This document shows, piece by piece, positions 54,671 through 63,623 of a DNA stretch of 64,000 nt (its first letter is position 1; every line of letters starts with the position of its first letter). Below the pieces are notes generated by a model. The model did not search any database. It was given only the letters and a program-made list of their open reading frames with translations, and was not told the origin of the DNA. Source of the stretch: Ruminococcus sp. AF31-8BH (lineage in GTDB: Bacteria; Bacillota; Clostridia; Lachnospirales; Lachnospiraceae); the NCBI RefSeq assembly GCF_003460605.1, contig NZ_QTVN01000003.1, positions 124,328 to 188,327 of the forward strand. The letters are read 5' to 3'. A program made the translations under genes and the position numbers.

Positions 54671-54699
54671 TTGCCTAATATAAGATTTTCATGTATAAT
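54671..54699 (+). promoter_or_regulatory. Promoter of the alarmone synthetase gene
   Basis: TTGCCT (54671-54676) and consensus TATAAT (54694-54699) are 17 bases apart. The leader that follows has a hairpin (54719-54757) with arms AGCCTGT/ACAGGCT around an inner TTTCGT/ACGAAA stem. Confidence 0.8.
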
Positions 54700-54788
54700 A
54701 AATGCATGTATGAGTATAGCCTGTTTCGTTATTTACGAAATATTTTTCATACAGGCTTCAAACTTCCGGAATAAGAATGGAGATTACT

Positions 54789-55469
54789 ATGACTGAAGAG
54801 CAAACTAAAATGACATGGCTGGATACGCCAGATCCACAGAAATTTATTAATAATGCTGCCAAGTTTAATGACCTGATGATGATGTACCGCTGCGCAATTC
54901 GTGAGGTGCAAACCAAGCTTGAAGTACTGGATGACGAATTTTCTGTTGAATATAAGAGAAATCCTATCTCTTTTATTAAGACAAGAATCAAGAAGCCAGA
55001 AAGTATTTACCGTAAGCTTCAAAAGCTTGGGTATGCTTTCACTGCTGAGAATATTCAGGAATATCTGAATGATGTTGCAGGAGTGCGGGTAGTCTGTGCA
55101 TTTATTGACGATATTTATACTGTTGCAAACCTGATTGCAGGCCAGGACGATATTAAAGTTCTCAAAGTCAAGGACTACATCCAAAATCCTAAGTCCAATG
55201 GCTACCGCAGCTATCATATGATTGTAGAGATTCCGGTATTTTTTTCAAAAGGTAAAACACCTATGCGGGTAGAGCTTCAAATTCGTACCAATGGAATGGA
55301 TTTCTGGGCTACTCTGGAACACCAGCTTCGCTATAAGAAGGGAATTGAGGATCTCCCGGGCTATGATGAGATCAGTGCTGAGCTTCTCCGCTCTGCCCAG
55401 GCTGTAATCGAAACGGATAATGAAATGCAGCGAATTAAGGATAAGATTGGGATGTTTCATGATATTTGA
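54789..55469 (+). CDS. Small alarmone synthetase (RelQ-like (p)ppGpp synthetase)
   Basis: This cytoplasmic enzyme makes pppGpp/ppGpp from ATP and GTP or GDP. It has 226 residues and only the RelA/SpoT synthetase domain, with no hydrolase or TGS domains. Substrate blocks are IKTRIKKPESIYRKLQKLGY, LNDVAGVRVVC, SNGYRSYHMIVE and RVELQIRTNGMDFWATLEH. The ATG at 54789 has GGAG 6 bases before it; an ATG at 54777 is the alternative. Tetramer-forming C-terminal helices are present, as in RelQ. It is divergent from pstS and has its own promoter and structured leader. Confidence 0.92.
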   Translation: MTEEQTKMTWLDTPDPQKFINNAAKFNDLMMMYRCAIREVQTKLEVLDDEFSVEYKRNPISFIKTRIKKPESIYRKLQKLGYAFTAENIQEYLNDVAGVRVVCAFIDDIYTVANLIAGQDDIKVLKVKDYIQNPKSNGYRSYHMIVEIPVFFSKGKTPMRVELQIRTNGMDFWATLEHQLRYKKGIEDLPGYDEISAELLRSAQAVIETDNEMQRIKDKIGMFHDI

Positions 55470-55494
55470 GACAGGCTCGATCTGCATAATTTTA

Positions 55495-55520
55495 CGGCAG
55501 ACAAGATTAATTGTCTGCCG
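55495..55520 (+). terminator. Stem-loop after the alarmone synthetase gene
   Basis: A perfect 10-bp stem (CGGCAGACAA with its complement) and a 6-base loop follow the stop by 25 bases, then CTATTCTCTCTTG. The T-run is weak. Confidence 0.6.
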
Positions 55521-55615
55521 CTATTCTCTCTTGAAATTGAGTCGATACGCTTGTCAAGTGTCCTGCCAAATACATACAATTTGTATTGCAGCATAGCGGA
55601 CTGATAAGATTTCTT

Positions 55616-55945
55616 TTATTTCAGCCACACAAACACGCAAAACAGAATGAACAAAAAGGCTGCACCGCCGAAGATCAGACCTACCGTGAGGGATGCTTTG
55701 AGGGAAAGCCAGATCATTCCTCTTCGCTCTTCCTTTGTCATAGGCGGATTCTCAAAGGCTGACAGGTTATCCGGCATATCACTTTCCATACCTGGCTCCG
55801 GTACCTTTACGTCAAATTCTTTCCTGTGTTTAGATGGATCTCCCGGAAGGATCTGCCACGGTCTTCTGGAATTCCAGGGCATACCATCCACATCCATTTT
55901 TGCAACTGTGTAATCCGGTAATTCTTCTTTTTTCTTCTTTCCCAT
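55616..55945 (-). CDS. Small membrane protein of unknown function
   Basis: This is a 109-residue protein. The N-terminal 75 residues are polar, with Pro, Asp and charged residues and a DGMPWNSRRPWQILPGDPS stretch. One or two hydrophobic helices follow (about 78-107, TVGLIFGGAAFLFILFCVFV). I do not recognise a family. GGAGG precedes the ATG. It lies 56 bases downstream of oppF on the same strand, beyond a stem-loop, and may be read through from the opp operon. Confidence 0.65.
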   Translation of the reverse strand: MGKKKKEELPDYTVAKMDVDGMPWNSRRPWQILPGDPSKHRKEFDVKVPEPGMESDMPDNLSAFENPPMTKEERRGMIWLSLKASLTVGLIFGGAAFLFILFCVFVWLK

Positions 55946-55967
55946 GATAGAACCTCCTGAAAATTTT

Positions 55968-55994
55968 ACAGGCCAGGAGAATCCCCCGGCCTGT
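55968..55994 (-). terminator. Stem-loop after oppF
   Basis: A perfect 7-bp stem (ACAGGCC/GGCCTGT) with a 13-base loop lies 8 bases past the oppF stop on the minus strand. A short AT-rich run follows. It may be a weak terminator. Confidence 0.45.
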
Positions 55995-56001
55995 GCTTTA
56001 T

Positions 56002-57006
56002 TTAGTCGTATAAGTGGCAGCGCACCTTGTGTCCGTTGCCCATATCTTTCACCTCAGGCACCTGGTTCTTGCAGATTTCCATGCACTTGCGGCATCTGGT
56101 ATGGAACTTACATCCCTTAGGCGGATTAGCCGGAGAAGGAATGTTGCCCTCCAGGATAATACGGTTTCTCTTCAGATCCGGATCCGGCATCGGAATTGCA
56201 GAGAACAGAGCCTCTGTATACGGATGAAGAGGATTTGCAAAAATATCTGCTGTAGTACCAGTCTCCACAAGACCTCCCAGATACATAACACCGATAGTAT
56301 CGGAAATATGCTCAACTACAGAAAGGTCATGTGAAATAAACAGGTAGGTCAGATTGCGTTTTTCCTGAAGCTCCTTTAACAGGTTGATGATCTGTGCCTG
56401 TACGGAAACGTCCAGCGCAGAAACAGGCTCATCACACACAACGAATTCCGGATTCAAAGCAAGCGCTCTTGCAATGCAGATACGCTGTCTCTGTCCGCCT
56501 GAAAACTCATGGGGATAACGATCCTTGTGATAGGACTGAAGACCACAGTCATCCATAATCTTAGTTACATAATCTGCATACTCAGACTTCGGTACCAGAT
56601 TGTGCTCTCTTACTGCCTCTCCAATAATCTCACCAACCGGAAGTCTTGGAGAAAGGGAAGAATAAGGATCCTGGAAAATGATCTGCATCTTAGTACGCAT
56701 ATCACGCATTTCCTTGCGGGAAAGACCATATACATCCTTTCCATTGAAAAGTACCTGTCCGTCTGTCTTTTCGATCAGTCTTAAGATGGTACGTCCTGTT
56801 GTGGATTTACCACATCCGGACTCTCCTACAAGACCCATTGTTGTTCCTCGTTTTAAAGTAAAGGAAACATCATCAACTGCCTTTACGGCACCAACCTGCT
56901 TACCGAACATTCCACCCTTGATCGGGAAATATTTCTTAAGATGGGATACCTCCAGAATGTTATCGGACTGCTTATTTTTATTCTCTGCTGTCTTATTCTC
57001 ACTCAT
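56002..57006 (-). CDS. oppF: Oligopeptide ABC importer ATPase OppF
   Basis: OppF is one of two ATPases of the Opp importer. It has 334 residues. Walker A is [13 protein letters not shown], the signature [15 protein letters not shown] and Walker [14 protein letters not shown]. The cysteine-rich C-terminus ([16 protein letters not shown]) is present, as in iron-sulfur-binding OppF tails. The ATG at 57006 is preferred, with GAGGGGGG before it; it overlaps the oppD stop by eight bases. Confidence 0.93.
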   Translation of the reverse strand: MSENKTAENKNKQSDNILEVSHLKKYFPIKGGMFGKQVGAVKAVDDVSFTLKRGTTMGLVGESGCGKSTTGRTILRLIEKTDGQVLFNGKDVYGLSRKEMRDMRTKMQIIFQDPYSSLSPRLPVGEIIGEAVREHNLVPKSEYADYVTKIMDDCGLQSYHKDRYPHEFSGGQRQRICIARALALNPEFVVCDEPVSALDVSVQAQIINLLKELQEKRNLTYLFISHDLSVVEHISDTIGVMYLGGLVETGTTADIFANPLHPYTEALFSAIPMPDPDLKRNRIILEGNIPSPANPPKGCKFHTRCRKCMEICKNQVPEVKDMGNGHKVRCHLYD

Positions 57007-58195
57007 GAGCATTTCCCCCCTCTCCCGGATGAACAGTTGCCAGCCATCCTGCTTCCGGACGGTCAGCATAACGATAACAGCTTACTTCATGTGTCGGACT
57101 TAACTTCACAACCCCTGGATAGCTTCCCTGGCATTTATCACAGCTAAGCTCGCAGCGGTCGCGGAAGTAACAGTAATCCGGCATGTCAATTGGATTCGGA
57201 ACCTTACCCGGAATACTGTAAAGCTTGTCAACCTTCTTACCAACAACCGGTTTGGAGCGCATAAGTCCAATGGTATATGGATGAGACGGATGATTGAAAA
57301 TCTCACTTGCTGTACCTTTCTCAACCACACGGCCGGCATACATAACAACTACATAGTCTGCCATTTCTGCGATAACACCAAGGTCGTGAGTAATCAGCAT
57401 AATGGAAGAATTGATCTTATCTTTCAGATTACGCATCAAATCCAGAATCTGAGCCTGAATAGTAACATCAAGAGCTGTAGTAGGCTCATCTGCAATGATC
57501 AGTCTTGGGTTACATGCAAGACCGATTGCGATACATACACGCTGACGCATACCACCGGACAACTCATGAGGATACATTTTATAAACGCCCTCACTGTTGG
57601 CAATACCAACCATCTCCAGCATTTCGATGGTTCTTGCCTTCACCTGCTCCTTGCTCATATCCGGATTGTGAAGCATGGTGATCTCATCCACCTGCTCACC
57701 AATACGGAAAACCGGGTTCAGCGCAGTCATAGGCTCCTGGAAGATCATGGAAAGCTCATTTCCGCGAAGCTTCTGCATAATGCTTGACGGAGTATTTACA
57801 ATATTATAAGCCTTATCGCCTGTATTAAAACGGATTTCTCCTTCTACAGTCTGTCCCTGAGGACGCTGTACCAGCTGCATCAGAGAAAGGCTTGTTACAG
57901 ATTTTCCGCAGCCGGATTCTCCAACGACACCAACTGTTTTTCCCTGTGGAATTTCAAAACTTACACCGTCAACAGCTTTAACAGTTCCGATATCTGTAAA
58001 GAAATAAGTATGAACATTGTCAAACTCAACTACGTTTTCCGGGTTCTTCATAGTAGTAATATATTCTGACTCCGGAATATTCTTTCTGTTTCTCTTCTTC
58101 TCTATCTCACTGGTGATTTTTCGATTCTCTTTGGAAATTCTTTTGGTTTCCTTAGCTGAGATATAGTTTGCGTTTTTCTTACCAAATAATGCCAT
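56999..58195 (-). CDS. oppD: Oligopeptide ABC importer ATPase OppD
   Basis: OppD is the other ATPase. It has 398 residues; about 55 precede the usual start of the domain and are basic and helical (KKNANYISAKETKRISKENR). Walker A is [13 protein letters not shown], the signature LSGGMRQRVCIAIGL and Walker B LIIADEPTTALDV. The C-terminal cysteine block (YCYFRDRCELSCDKCQ) is present. The start has only a weak ribosome site, so a later start after the extension cannot be excluded. Confidence 0.92.
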   Translation of the reverse strand: MALFGKKNANYISAKETKRISKENRKITSEIEKKRNRKNIPESEYITTMKNPENVVEFDNVHTYFFTDIGTVKAVDGVSFEIPQGKTVGVVGESGCGKSVTSLSLMQLVQRPQGQTVEGEIRFNTGDKAYNIVNTPSSIMQKLRGNELSMIFQEPMTALNPVFRIGEQVDEITMLHNPDMSKEQVKARTIEMLEMVGIANSEGVYKMYPHELSGGMRQRVCIAIGLACNPRLIIADEPTTALDVTIQAQILDLMRNLKDKINSSIMLITHDLGVIAEMADYVVVMYAGRVVEKGTASEIFNHPSHPYTIGLMRSKPVVGKKVDKLYSIPGKVPNPIDMPDYCYFRDRCELSCDKCQGSYPGVVKLSPTHEVSCYRYADRPEAGWLATVHPGEGGNAHE

Positions 58196-58203
58196 ATTCG
58201 CAC

Positions 58204-59946
58204 CTACCGTTTCATTTTCGGGTCGAATGCGTCACGAAGACCATCACCCACAAAGTTAAAGCCAAGAACGGTCAGCAGGATTAAGAATCCGGCCGGGATC
58301 CATACGAACCAGAAGTTGGTCAATACGTATACATCATTTACCGCATTTACAATATTACCCCAGGAAGCGTATGGGAATTTAACACCGATTCCAAGGAAGC
58401 TAAGAGTTGCCTCCATCAGGATAACATCACCAAGTCCCATTGTTGCAATAACGATCAGCTGAGGAATAACGTTCGGAATCAGGTGACGGAAAATACGTCT
58501 TGAAATACGAACACCGGTAGCTTCTGTTGCAACCATAAATTCCTGCTCACGAAGAGAAAGAATCTGTCCTCGAACCATTCGTGCAATTCCAGGCCATCCT
58601 ACAATACCAAGGATCGCACAAAGTGCATAAATTCGAATTCGCGGATCAATCTTGTAATAATCCATAACGGAACCAATGATAATGTACAGCGGCATCGCCG
58701 GAATACAGATTACAACGTCAACCACACGCATAAGAATGGTGTCTACCCATCCTCCGAAATAACCGGAAATACCACCGATAAGAATACCGATAATACCCTC
58801 AATAATGATAACAACGAAACCGATCATAAGGGAAATACGTCCGCCATACATCAGCCTGGTCAGCATATCCATACCATTTCCATCAGTTCCTGCCCAGTGC
58901 TTTTTGCTCGGAGCAGAATAGGTATCATTTACAGTAGTCGCTTTCTGGCTTCTTACAACATACTGTGTATTCTTAGTCTGAAGCTGATAGGTTTCTTCTT
59001 CACCAGCCTCATTCATAGCCGTAAAGGTAGTTGCTTTATCAGCAATTGCCTGCTCAACCGCCTCTTTAAAGGAAAGAGAAAGGAATACGCCGTTTGCCTG
59101 AGGAGATACCAGAAGATTGGAAATAGTAGCGTAGACTTCACCATCCTTTACAACCTCTGTGGATGTCTCTTCCTCTGTTGTATTCAGCTCATACTTAGTG
59201 CCATCATATTCAAATGAAGTCTCTCCGGCTTCAATTGCATCAAGCACTGCCTGCTTGAACTGGAAGCCAAGATCTGCATCCTTTGCTGCTGCGCTAAATA
59301 CCTTCTTAGTTGCAAATGCAACCTCACCGGAAATAGTAATCTGGTTCTCACGTCCCGCTTTCTCAATGGTATAAGTAATGCCATCTACTTCAAATGTATT
59401 CTCATCATTTGCGACGGCCTCTTCATAGCCCTCTTTGATTTCGTCTGTTACTTCTGTGTTTCCAACCTGCTTATAGGTAGATTTACCCTTCAGGGTAAGA
59501 ACTGTTGCTACTGATTCTGAAGAATAAATTGCCCAATAATCTTCACCCTTCTGCTCCAGTCCATAGGTTACACCATTTGCCTCAAAGGAATCATTTCCCT
59601 TGTTTGTGGCAAGAATAAATTTCTGCTGTCCCTGTGTAGGAAATTCAGCACCATTTGCTGTTTCAAAAATATAAGATTTATTATAGGTAGCTCCTGCATA
59701 ATCCTTCCATACATGGTCTGTTTTACGGAAGACCTGGCTCTCGCCGTAGGGACTTACCATACCGCCTATAAACGAAAATATAAACATTGTTACCAGAATT
59801 ACAAGTCCTGCCACTGCCAGCTTATTGCGGAAGAATCTTTTCGCAACAAGCATTCCAGGGGAAAGGATTTTTACACGCTGCTCATCATCCAGTGCCTTGG
59901 AGGTACTGACATGATTGTCTTTTTTCTTTGTTGAATCTGTACTCAT
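58204..59946 (-). CDS. oppC: Oligopeptide ABC importer permease OppC with a large extracytoplasmic insertion
   Basis: OppC is normally about 300 residues; this protein has 580. The first helix (about 43-63) is normal. The permease core from about 349 (WAGTDGNGMDMLTRLMYGGR) continues with the ATPase-contacting loop near 480-510 and four or five helices. Between them lies an insertion of about 280 residues, predicted outside the membrane. It contains four similar units with FEANGVTYGLEQKG (about 119), FEVDGITYTIEKAG (about 184), FEYDGTKYELNTTE (about 244) and FTAMNEAGEEETYQL (about 310). They suggest repeated small beta-domains. GGAGG precedes the ATG. Confidence 0.92.
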   Translation of the reverse strand: MSTDSTKKKDNHVSTSKALDDEQRVKILSPGMLVAKRFFRNKLAVAGLVILVTMFIFSFIGGMVSPYGESQVFRKTDHVWKDYAGATYNKSYIFETANGAEFPTQGQQKFILATNKGNDSFEANGVTYGLEQKGEDYWAIYSSESVATVLTLKGKSTYKQVGNTEVTDEIKEGYEEAVANDENTFEVDGITYTIEKAGRENQITISGEVAFATKKVFSAAAKDADLGFQFKQAVLDAIEAGETSFEYDGTKYELNTTEEETSTEVVKDGEVYATISNLLVSPQANGVFLSLSFKEAVEQAIADKATTFTAMNEAGEEETYQLQTKNTQYVVRSQKATTVNDTYSAPSKKHWAGTDGNGMDMLTRLMYGGRISLMIGFVVIIIEGIIGILIGGISGYFGGWVDTILMRVVDVVICIPAMPLYIIIGSVMDYYKIDPRIRIYALCAILGIVGWPGIARMVRGQILSLREQEFMVATEATGVRISRRIFRHLIPNVIPQLIVIATMGLGDVILMEATLSFLGIGVKFPYASWGNIVNAVNDVYVLTNFWFVWIPAGFLILLTVLGFNFVGDGLRDAFDPKMKR

Positions 59947-59956
59947 GTTTTTCCTC

Positions 59957-60943
59957 CTAATTTACTCGTACCCTTGGATCTGCCACAGCATAGAGAATAT
60001 CTGCGATCAGATTGCCGGTTAATGTCAGAAACGCCAGGAATACCATATAGAACATGGTAAACGGAATATCTCCCTGAGTCAGTGCCTGATAGGATGTATA
60101 TCCGATTCCCGGAATCTGGAACAGAGTCTCTGTGATCATCGCTCCACCAAACAGATTGGGAAGTGTACTTCCGAGAATAGTGATGATCGGGATCAGCGTA
60201 TTACGGAAAGCATGATGGGAAACTACTTTTTTCTCTGAAACACCTTTCGCTCTGGCAGTGCGGATATAGTCTGCATTCAGAACCTCTAGCATATTAGTTC
60301 TTGTATAACGCATAAGGGAACCAACACTTACGATGGTCAGCGTAATGACAGGAAGAATCATGTGCTGTGCCATATCAAGCACCTTACCTACGCTTCCGTA
60401 GGACTCATGCATACGGCTTACAATACCATACAGGTCAACCCATTTTAAATTAATAGAGAAAATCCATTTCAGAATAGTGGCAAAGAAAAAGGAAGGCAGG
60501 GAAATACCAATCAGTGCAAAAACGGTAACTGCATAATCGACCCTGCTATACTGTTTCGTTGCCGATATAATACCCAAAGGTATGGCAATCATTATTTCCA
60601 ACAGGAATGCGGCCAATGCCAGCGCAAAGGAATACCAGATAACGCTGGAAAATTTCTTTGTTACAGGCTGATGGAAAATCCAGGATTCTCCAAACTCACC
60701 ATGAATAGCTTTTCCGAGCCATACAAAATATCCTTCCAGGACCGGCTTATCCAGACCATACGAAGCATTCAGCTCAGCAACCAGCTCATCATAGGGCTTA
60801 GCGCCCTGTTTCATTGACATGTCACGGGCTCTTCCTTCTACATAAGAAGTAGGAAGGGCTCTCTCAATTGAATAGATAATCATGGAAACGAAGAATAGGA
60901 TCATCGCTCCCAAAAGTACACGACGTACAATAAACTTCTTCAT
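59957..60943 (-). CDS. oppB: Oligopeptide ABC importer permease OppB
   Basis: OppB is a 328-residue permease with six helices. It shows the N-terminal LPTSYVEGRARDMSMKQGAK region and the conserved RTARAKGVSEKKVVSHHAFR loop that docks on the ATPases. It ends in LYAVADPRVRVN, as in the family. It is followed by oppC after ten bases and preceded by the long gap to oppA. Confidence 0.94.
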   Translation of the reverse strand: MKKFIVRRVLLGAMILFFVSMIIYSIERALPTSYVEGRARDMSMKQGAKPYDELVAELNASYGLDKPVLEGYFVWLGKAIHGEFGESWIFHQPVTKKFSSVIWYSFALALAAFLLEIMIAIPLGIISATKQYSRVDYAVTVFALIGISLPSFFFATILKWIFSINLKWVDLYGIVSRMHESYGSVGKVLDMAQHMILPVITLTIVSVGSLMRYTRTNMLEVLNADYIRTARAKGVSEKKVVSHHAFRNTLIPIITILGSTLPNLFGGAMITETLFQIPGIGYTSYQALTQGDIPFTMFYMVFLAFLTLTGNLIADILYAVADPRVRVN

Positions 60944-60995
60944 TCTTAAATTTGTCCTTTCCAGTATCAGGCAAGAAATCTGACTTTTCGTTCTT

Positions 60996-61166
60996 ACTGG
61001 CAGTGTGTCCTGCCGGTTCTGTCCGTCTGCCGATTACAGCCGGTATACTGTGCAGTTGCCTGGCCACATATCAGCGGCCTTCTCTTTTACCGGGCACGGA
61101 TTCTACCGTAACCCAAGGCATACTGCCAGTAAGGCAGTGGGTCCACTTATCAAGGTGGACCCACTG
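60996..61166 (-). promoter_or_regulatory. Stem-loops in the oppA-oppB gap
   Basis: A perfect 12-bp stem-loop (61135-61166, CAGTGGGTCCAC with its complement) lies 30 bases past the oppA stop. A second pairing, TTACTGGCAGT with ACTGCCAGTAA, spans much of the 252-base gap. No T-run follows. This resembles the elements that stabilise binding-protein mRNA while reducing expression of the permeases downstream. Confidence 0.5.
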
Positions 61167-61195
61167 CGCTAACAGGTCATTTTTCTTTTATACCT

Positions 61196-63457
61196 TTAGT
61201 TCATTTCGATATTAGTGATATCGTTATACCATGAATAGAATGTGGTAACGTCTTTCGTAAAGGTATCTGCATTGATACGCTCAGGGCTGTAAATAACGCA
61301 GTTCTGTCTCTGATAGATCGGAATCTCAACTGCCCAGTCAAGAATAATATCCAGACACTGTTTGTAAACAGATTTTCTGTATTCCTGATCAGCTGTAGAA
61401 CGGGCATCAATAATATCCTGATCCAGTGTTTCATCATTAATGTGGTAGTAATTGCTCTTTACACTTGCGCTGTGGTAAACCTGATACATATCAGGATCCA
61501 CTGTTGCCTGCCATGCAGCTGCCCACATTTCTACAGTACCTGCATTTAAAGCATCCCACATAATATTGGAGTCTGTAACATCATTGATGTCAAGTGTAAA
61601 TCCGATGGACTCAAGAGCTGCCTTTGCATCTGTAAGAATTGCAAAGCTTGGGTGATCTCCACTTCCATCAGCACCGATGATGATCTCATAGCTCATCTTT
61701 GCACCTTCCGGAGCTGCTGTTACTTTGCCGTTTTCTACAGTGTATCCAGCTGCTTCGAAAAAGCCAAGAGCTGCCTGTGTTGCTGCTGCAAACTTCTCAT
61801 CATCAGTCATATCATCTGTGTAAAGCGGATTTCCATCAACATCTACAGAGTAAGCCACCTGATAATCTGCATCAGATTTCTGAGGAGCTGCCCAGGATGT
61901 ATTGGAGATCGGATAGTTGATTACGGAAGCAGCATCTCCATAGTAAGAGTCAATTGCTACATCACGATATACAGCAAGTACAGTTGTAAGTGCTTTTCTT
62001 AAATTCTTAGAAGCATCAGATCCTGGCTCTCCGCCAACATTGATTGTGTTTGCGTTAAGACCAATGTATCCATATCCAAGGTTGTCTGTTGCGTTAACGA
62101 TGATCTTATCACCGCTGAGCTCATCATTTCCGTTGATGCTCTTAATCTGGTCAAATGCAGATTTGCTTCCGGATGGATCGGAAAGGTCGATTGTACCCTG
62201 CTCAACGCCGGCAATCTTATCTGCATCGGAAGTCTCACGCCACTGGAGGTACTTAGTCTTAGGAGCACCCTTGTAGTAGTTCTCGTTTGCTTCCATGTAT
62301 ACAGTCTTGTTCTCATATTTCACAAATTTGTACGGACCTGCGCCAAGTGGCTGGTTGGATTTATCACGTACAGCGGAGAGGTCTCCTCTTGTGAAACCGA
62401 ACTGGTTGTTATCATAATCATAGAGAGAAGCATCTCCATAATAGTGCATTGGCTCAACGATTACGCCAAGCTGATAGATTGTAGTTGCCTCGAAACCATC
62501 TGTGGTAACCTCAACCTCATAATCACCAAGCTTCTTAATACCTTCGATATTAGCAACTTCCTCACCCTCACCTGCAGCAGTTTTCTGCTCTACCAGGTAC
62601 TCGGAAGCGATTGTTGCTGCATCTTCATCGAAGAATGCTTCATCGCCATATGCAGCTGCAAGTGCAAGATAATCCTTGCCATACTGATCTGCGATTTCAT
62701 TAATGATAGTATCCTGATCCTTGCCATCTACAGAATAGTTCTCATCTTTTGCGTAAAGCATTGCGAAGAACTCATCTCCGTTTGCAACGCCGTAATCATC
62801 TGCATAATCTTCCCATGCAGTCTGAGCCCACTCATACTCAGATGTAAGAAGCGGAACCATCAGCTCATCTTTCACTCTTGCAGCAACTTCATCTGGCATA
62901 TCTGCAAGTGTATTCGCAACATCTTCATCTGTGATGGAATCTGCTGCTGTGGAATTCAGACGGTAATTTTTCATACCTTTGATATTGGTGGAATAGAATG
63001 TTGCATTTCCATCATAATCTGTATCAGAAAGTACATAATATGTGAAAATCAGGTCATCTGCGGTAAGAGGCTCACCGTCAGAAAATGTTACATCCTCACG
63101 AAGTTTGAAATTGTATACAGTCTCATCCTCGCCCTCTGTAACAGTTACATCGGAAAGTCCTGTGTAAGTATAATCCGTTCCGTTATACTCACGTGTCTCG
63201 CCTTCGATACCATTATAAATAATGGCACCTGTACGGTCACTTCCGAACAGATATTCGCCTACGTTCTCTGCAATCTGCGTATCCGGAACTGTCTCGTGGA
63301 ATAATCCGCTGAATTTCTCGGAGAAGTTAGTCTGTCCAATAACAAGTGGTGTATCGGAAGAACCTCCCTCAGCCTCTTCAGCAAAAACAGGAACGCTCAC
63401 TGTTGATGCTGCCATGACACCTGTTAATAACAGGGCCATTAACTTCTTCTTGCTCAT
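61196..63457 (-). CDS. oppA: Oligopeptide-binding protein OppA with a large insertion
   Basis: This is the family 5 solute-binding protein of the Opp importer. It has 753 residues, against about 540 typical. The signal peptide ends near SVPVFAEEA and has no lipobox. The N-terminal lobe shows NFKLREDVTFSDGEPLTADD. An acidic, helical insertion of about 140 residues (about 160-300) follows. The core then resumes with NQPLGAGPYKFVKYENKTVY and the EIPIYQRQNCVIYSPERI block at the end. GGAGG precedes the ATG. It is the first gene of the operon. Confidence 0.93.
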   Translation of the reverse strand: MSKKKLMALLLTGVMAASTVSVPVFAEEAEGGSSDTPLVIGQTNFSEKFSGLFHETVPDTQIAENVGEYLFGSDRTGAIIYNGIEGETREYNGTDYTYTGLSDVTVTEGEDETVYNFKLREDVTFSDGEPLTADDLIFTYYVLSDTDYDGNATFYSTNIKGMKNYRLNSTAADSITDEDVANTLADMPDEVAARVKDELMVPLLTSEYEWAQTAWEDYADDYGVANGDEFFAMLYAKDENYSVDGKDQDTIINEIADQYGKDYLALAAAYGDEAFFDEDAATIASEYLVEQKTAAGEGEEVANIEGIKKLGDYEVEVTTDGFEATTIYQLGVIVEPMHYYGDASLYDYDNNQFGFTRGDLSAVRDKSNQPLGAGPYKFVKYENKTVYMEANENYYKGAPKTKYLQWRETSDADKIAGVEQGTIDLSDPSGSKSAFDQIKSINGNDELSGDKIIVNATDNLGYGYIGLNANTINVGGEPGSDASKNLRKALTTVLAVYRDVAIDSYYGDAASVINYPISNTSWAAPQKSDADYQVAYSVDVDGNPLYTDDMTDDEKFAAATQAALGFFEAAGYTVENGKVTAAPEGAKMSYEIIIGADGSGDHPSFAILTDAKAALESIGFTLDINDVTDSNIMWDALNAGTVEMWAAAWQATVDPDMYQVYHSASVKSNYYHINDETLDQDIIDARSTADQEYRKSVYKQCLDIILDWAVEIPIYQRQNCVIYSPERINADTFTKDVTTFYSWYNDITNIEMN

Positions 63458-63546
63458 ATCTTATCCTCCTTTGATAAATTTTATTGTAACTATCCATTAA
63501 GGACAGCCACTGCTACAACCCCTCTGGTGTTGTTCTGCGCTCTTCT

Positions 63547-63574
63547 ATTTTATCATGTTTTACTGCTTACGCAA
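63547..63574 (-). promoter_or_regulatory. Probable opp operon promoter
   Basis: A -10 box TAAAAT (63547-63552) lies 16 bases after TTGCGT (63569-63574) on the minus strand, giving a leader of about 80 bases before oppA. The -35 box is only moderately similar to consensus. Confidence 0.4.
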
Positions 63575-63623
63575 TAGTTAATGACTGGAATTTTGTCCAT
63601 TTTTGTCAAAAACCGAAAAATTC

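Noticed and set aside
62444..63304. A 286-codon plus-strand frame rich in Ile and Cys
   Set aside because: It is antisense to oppA; the composition follows from the complement of Asp/Glu-rich codons.
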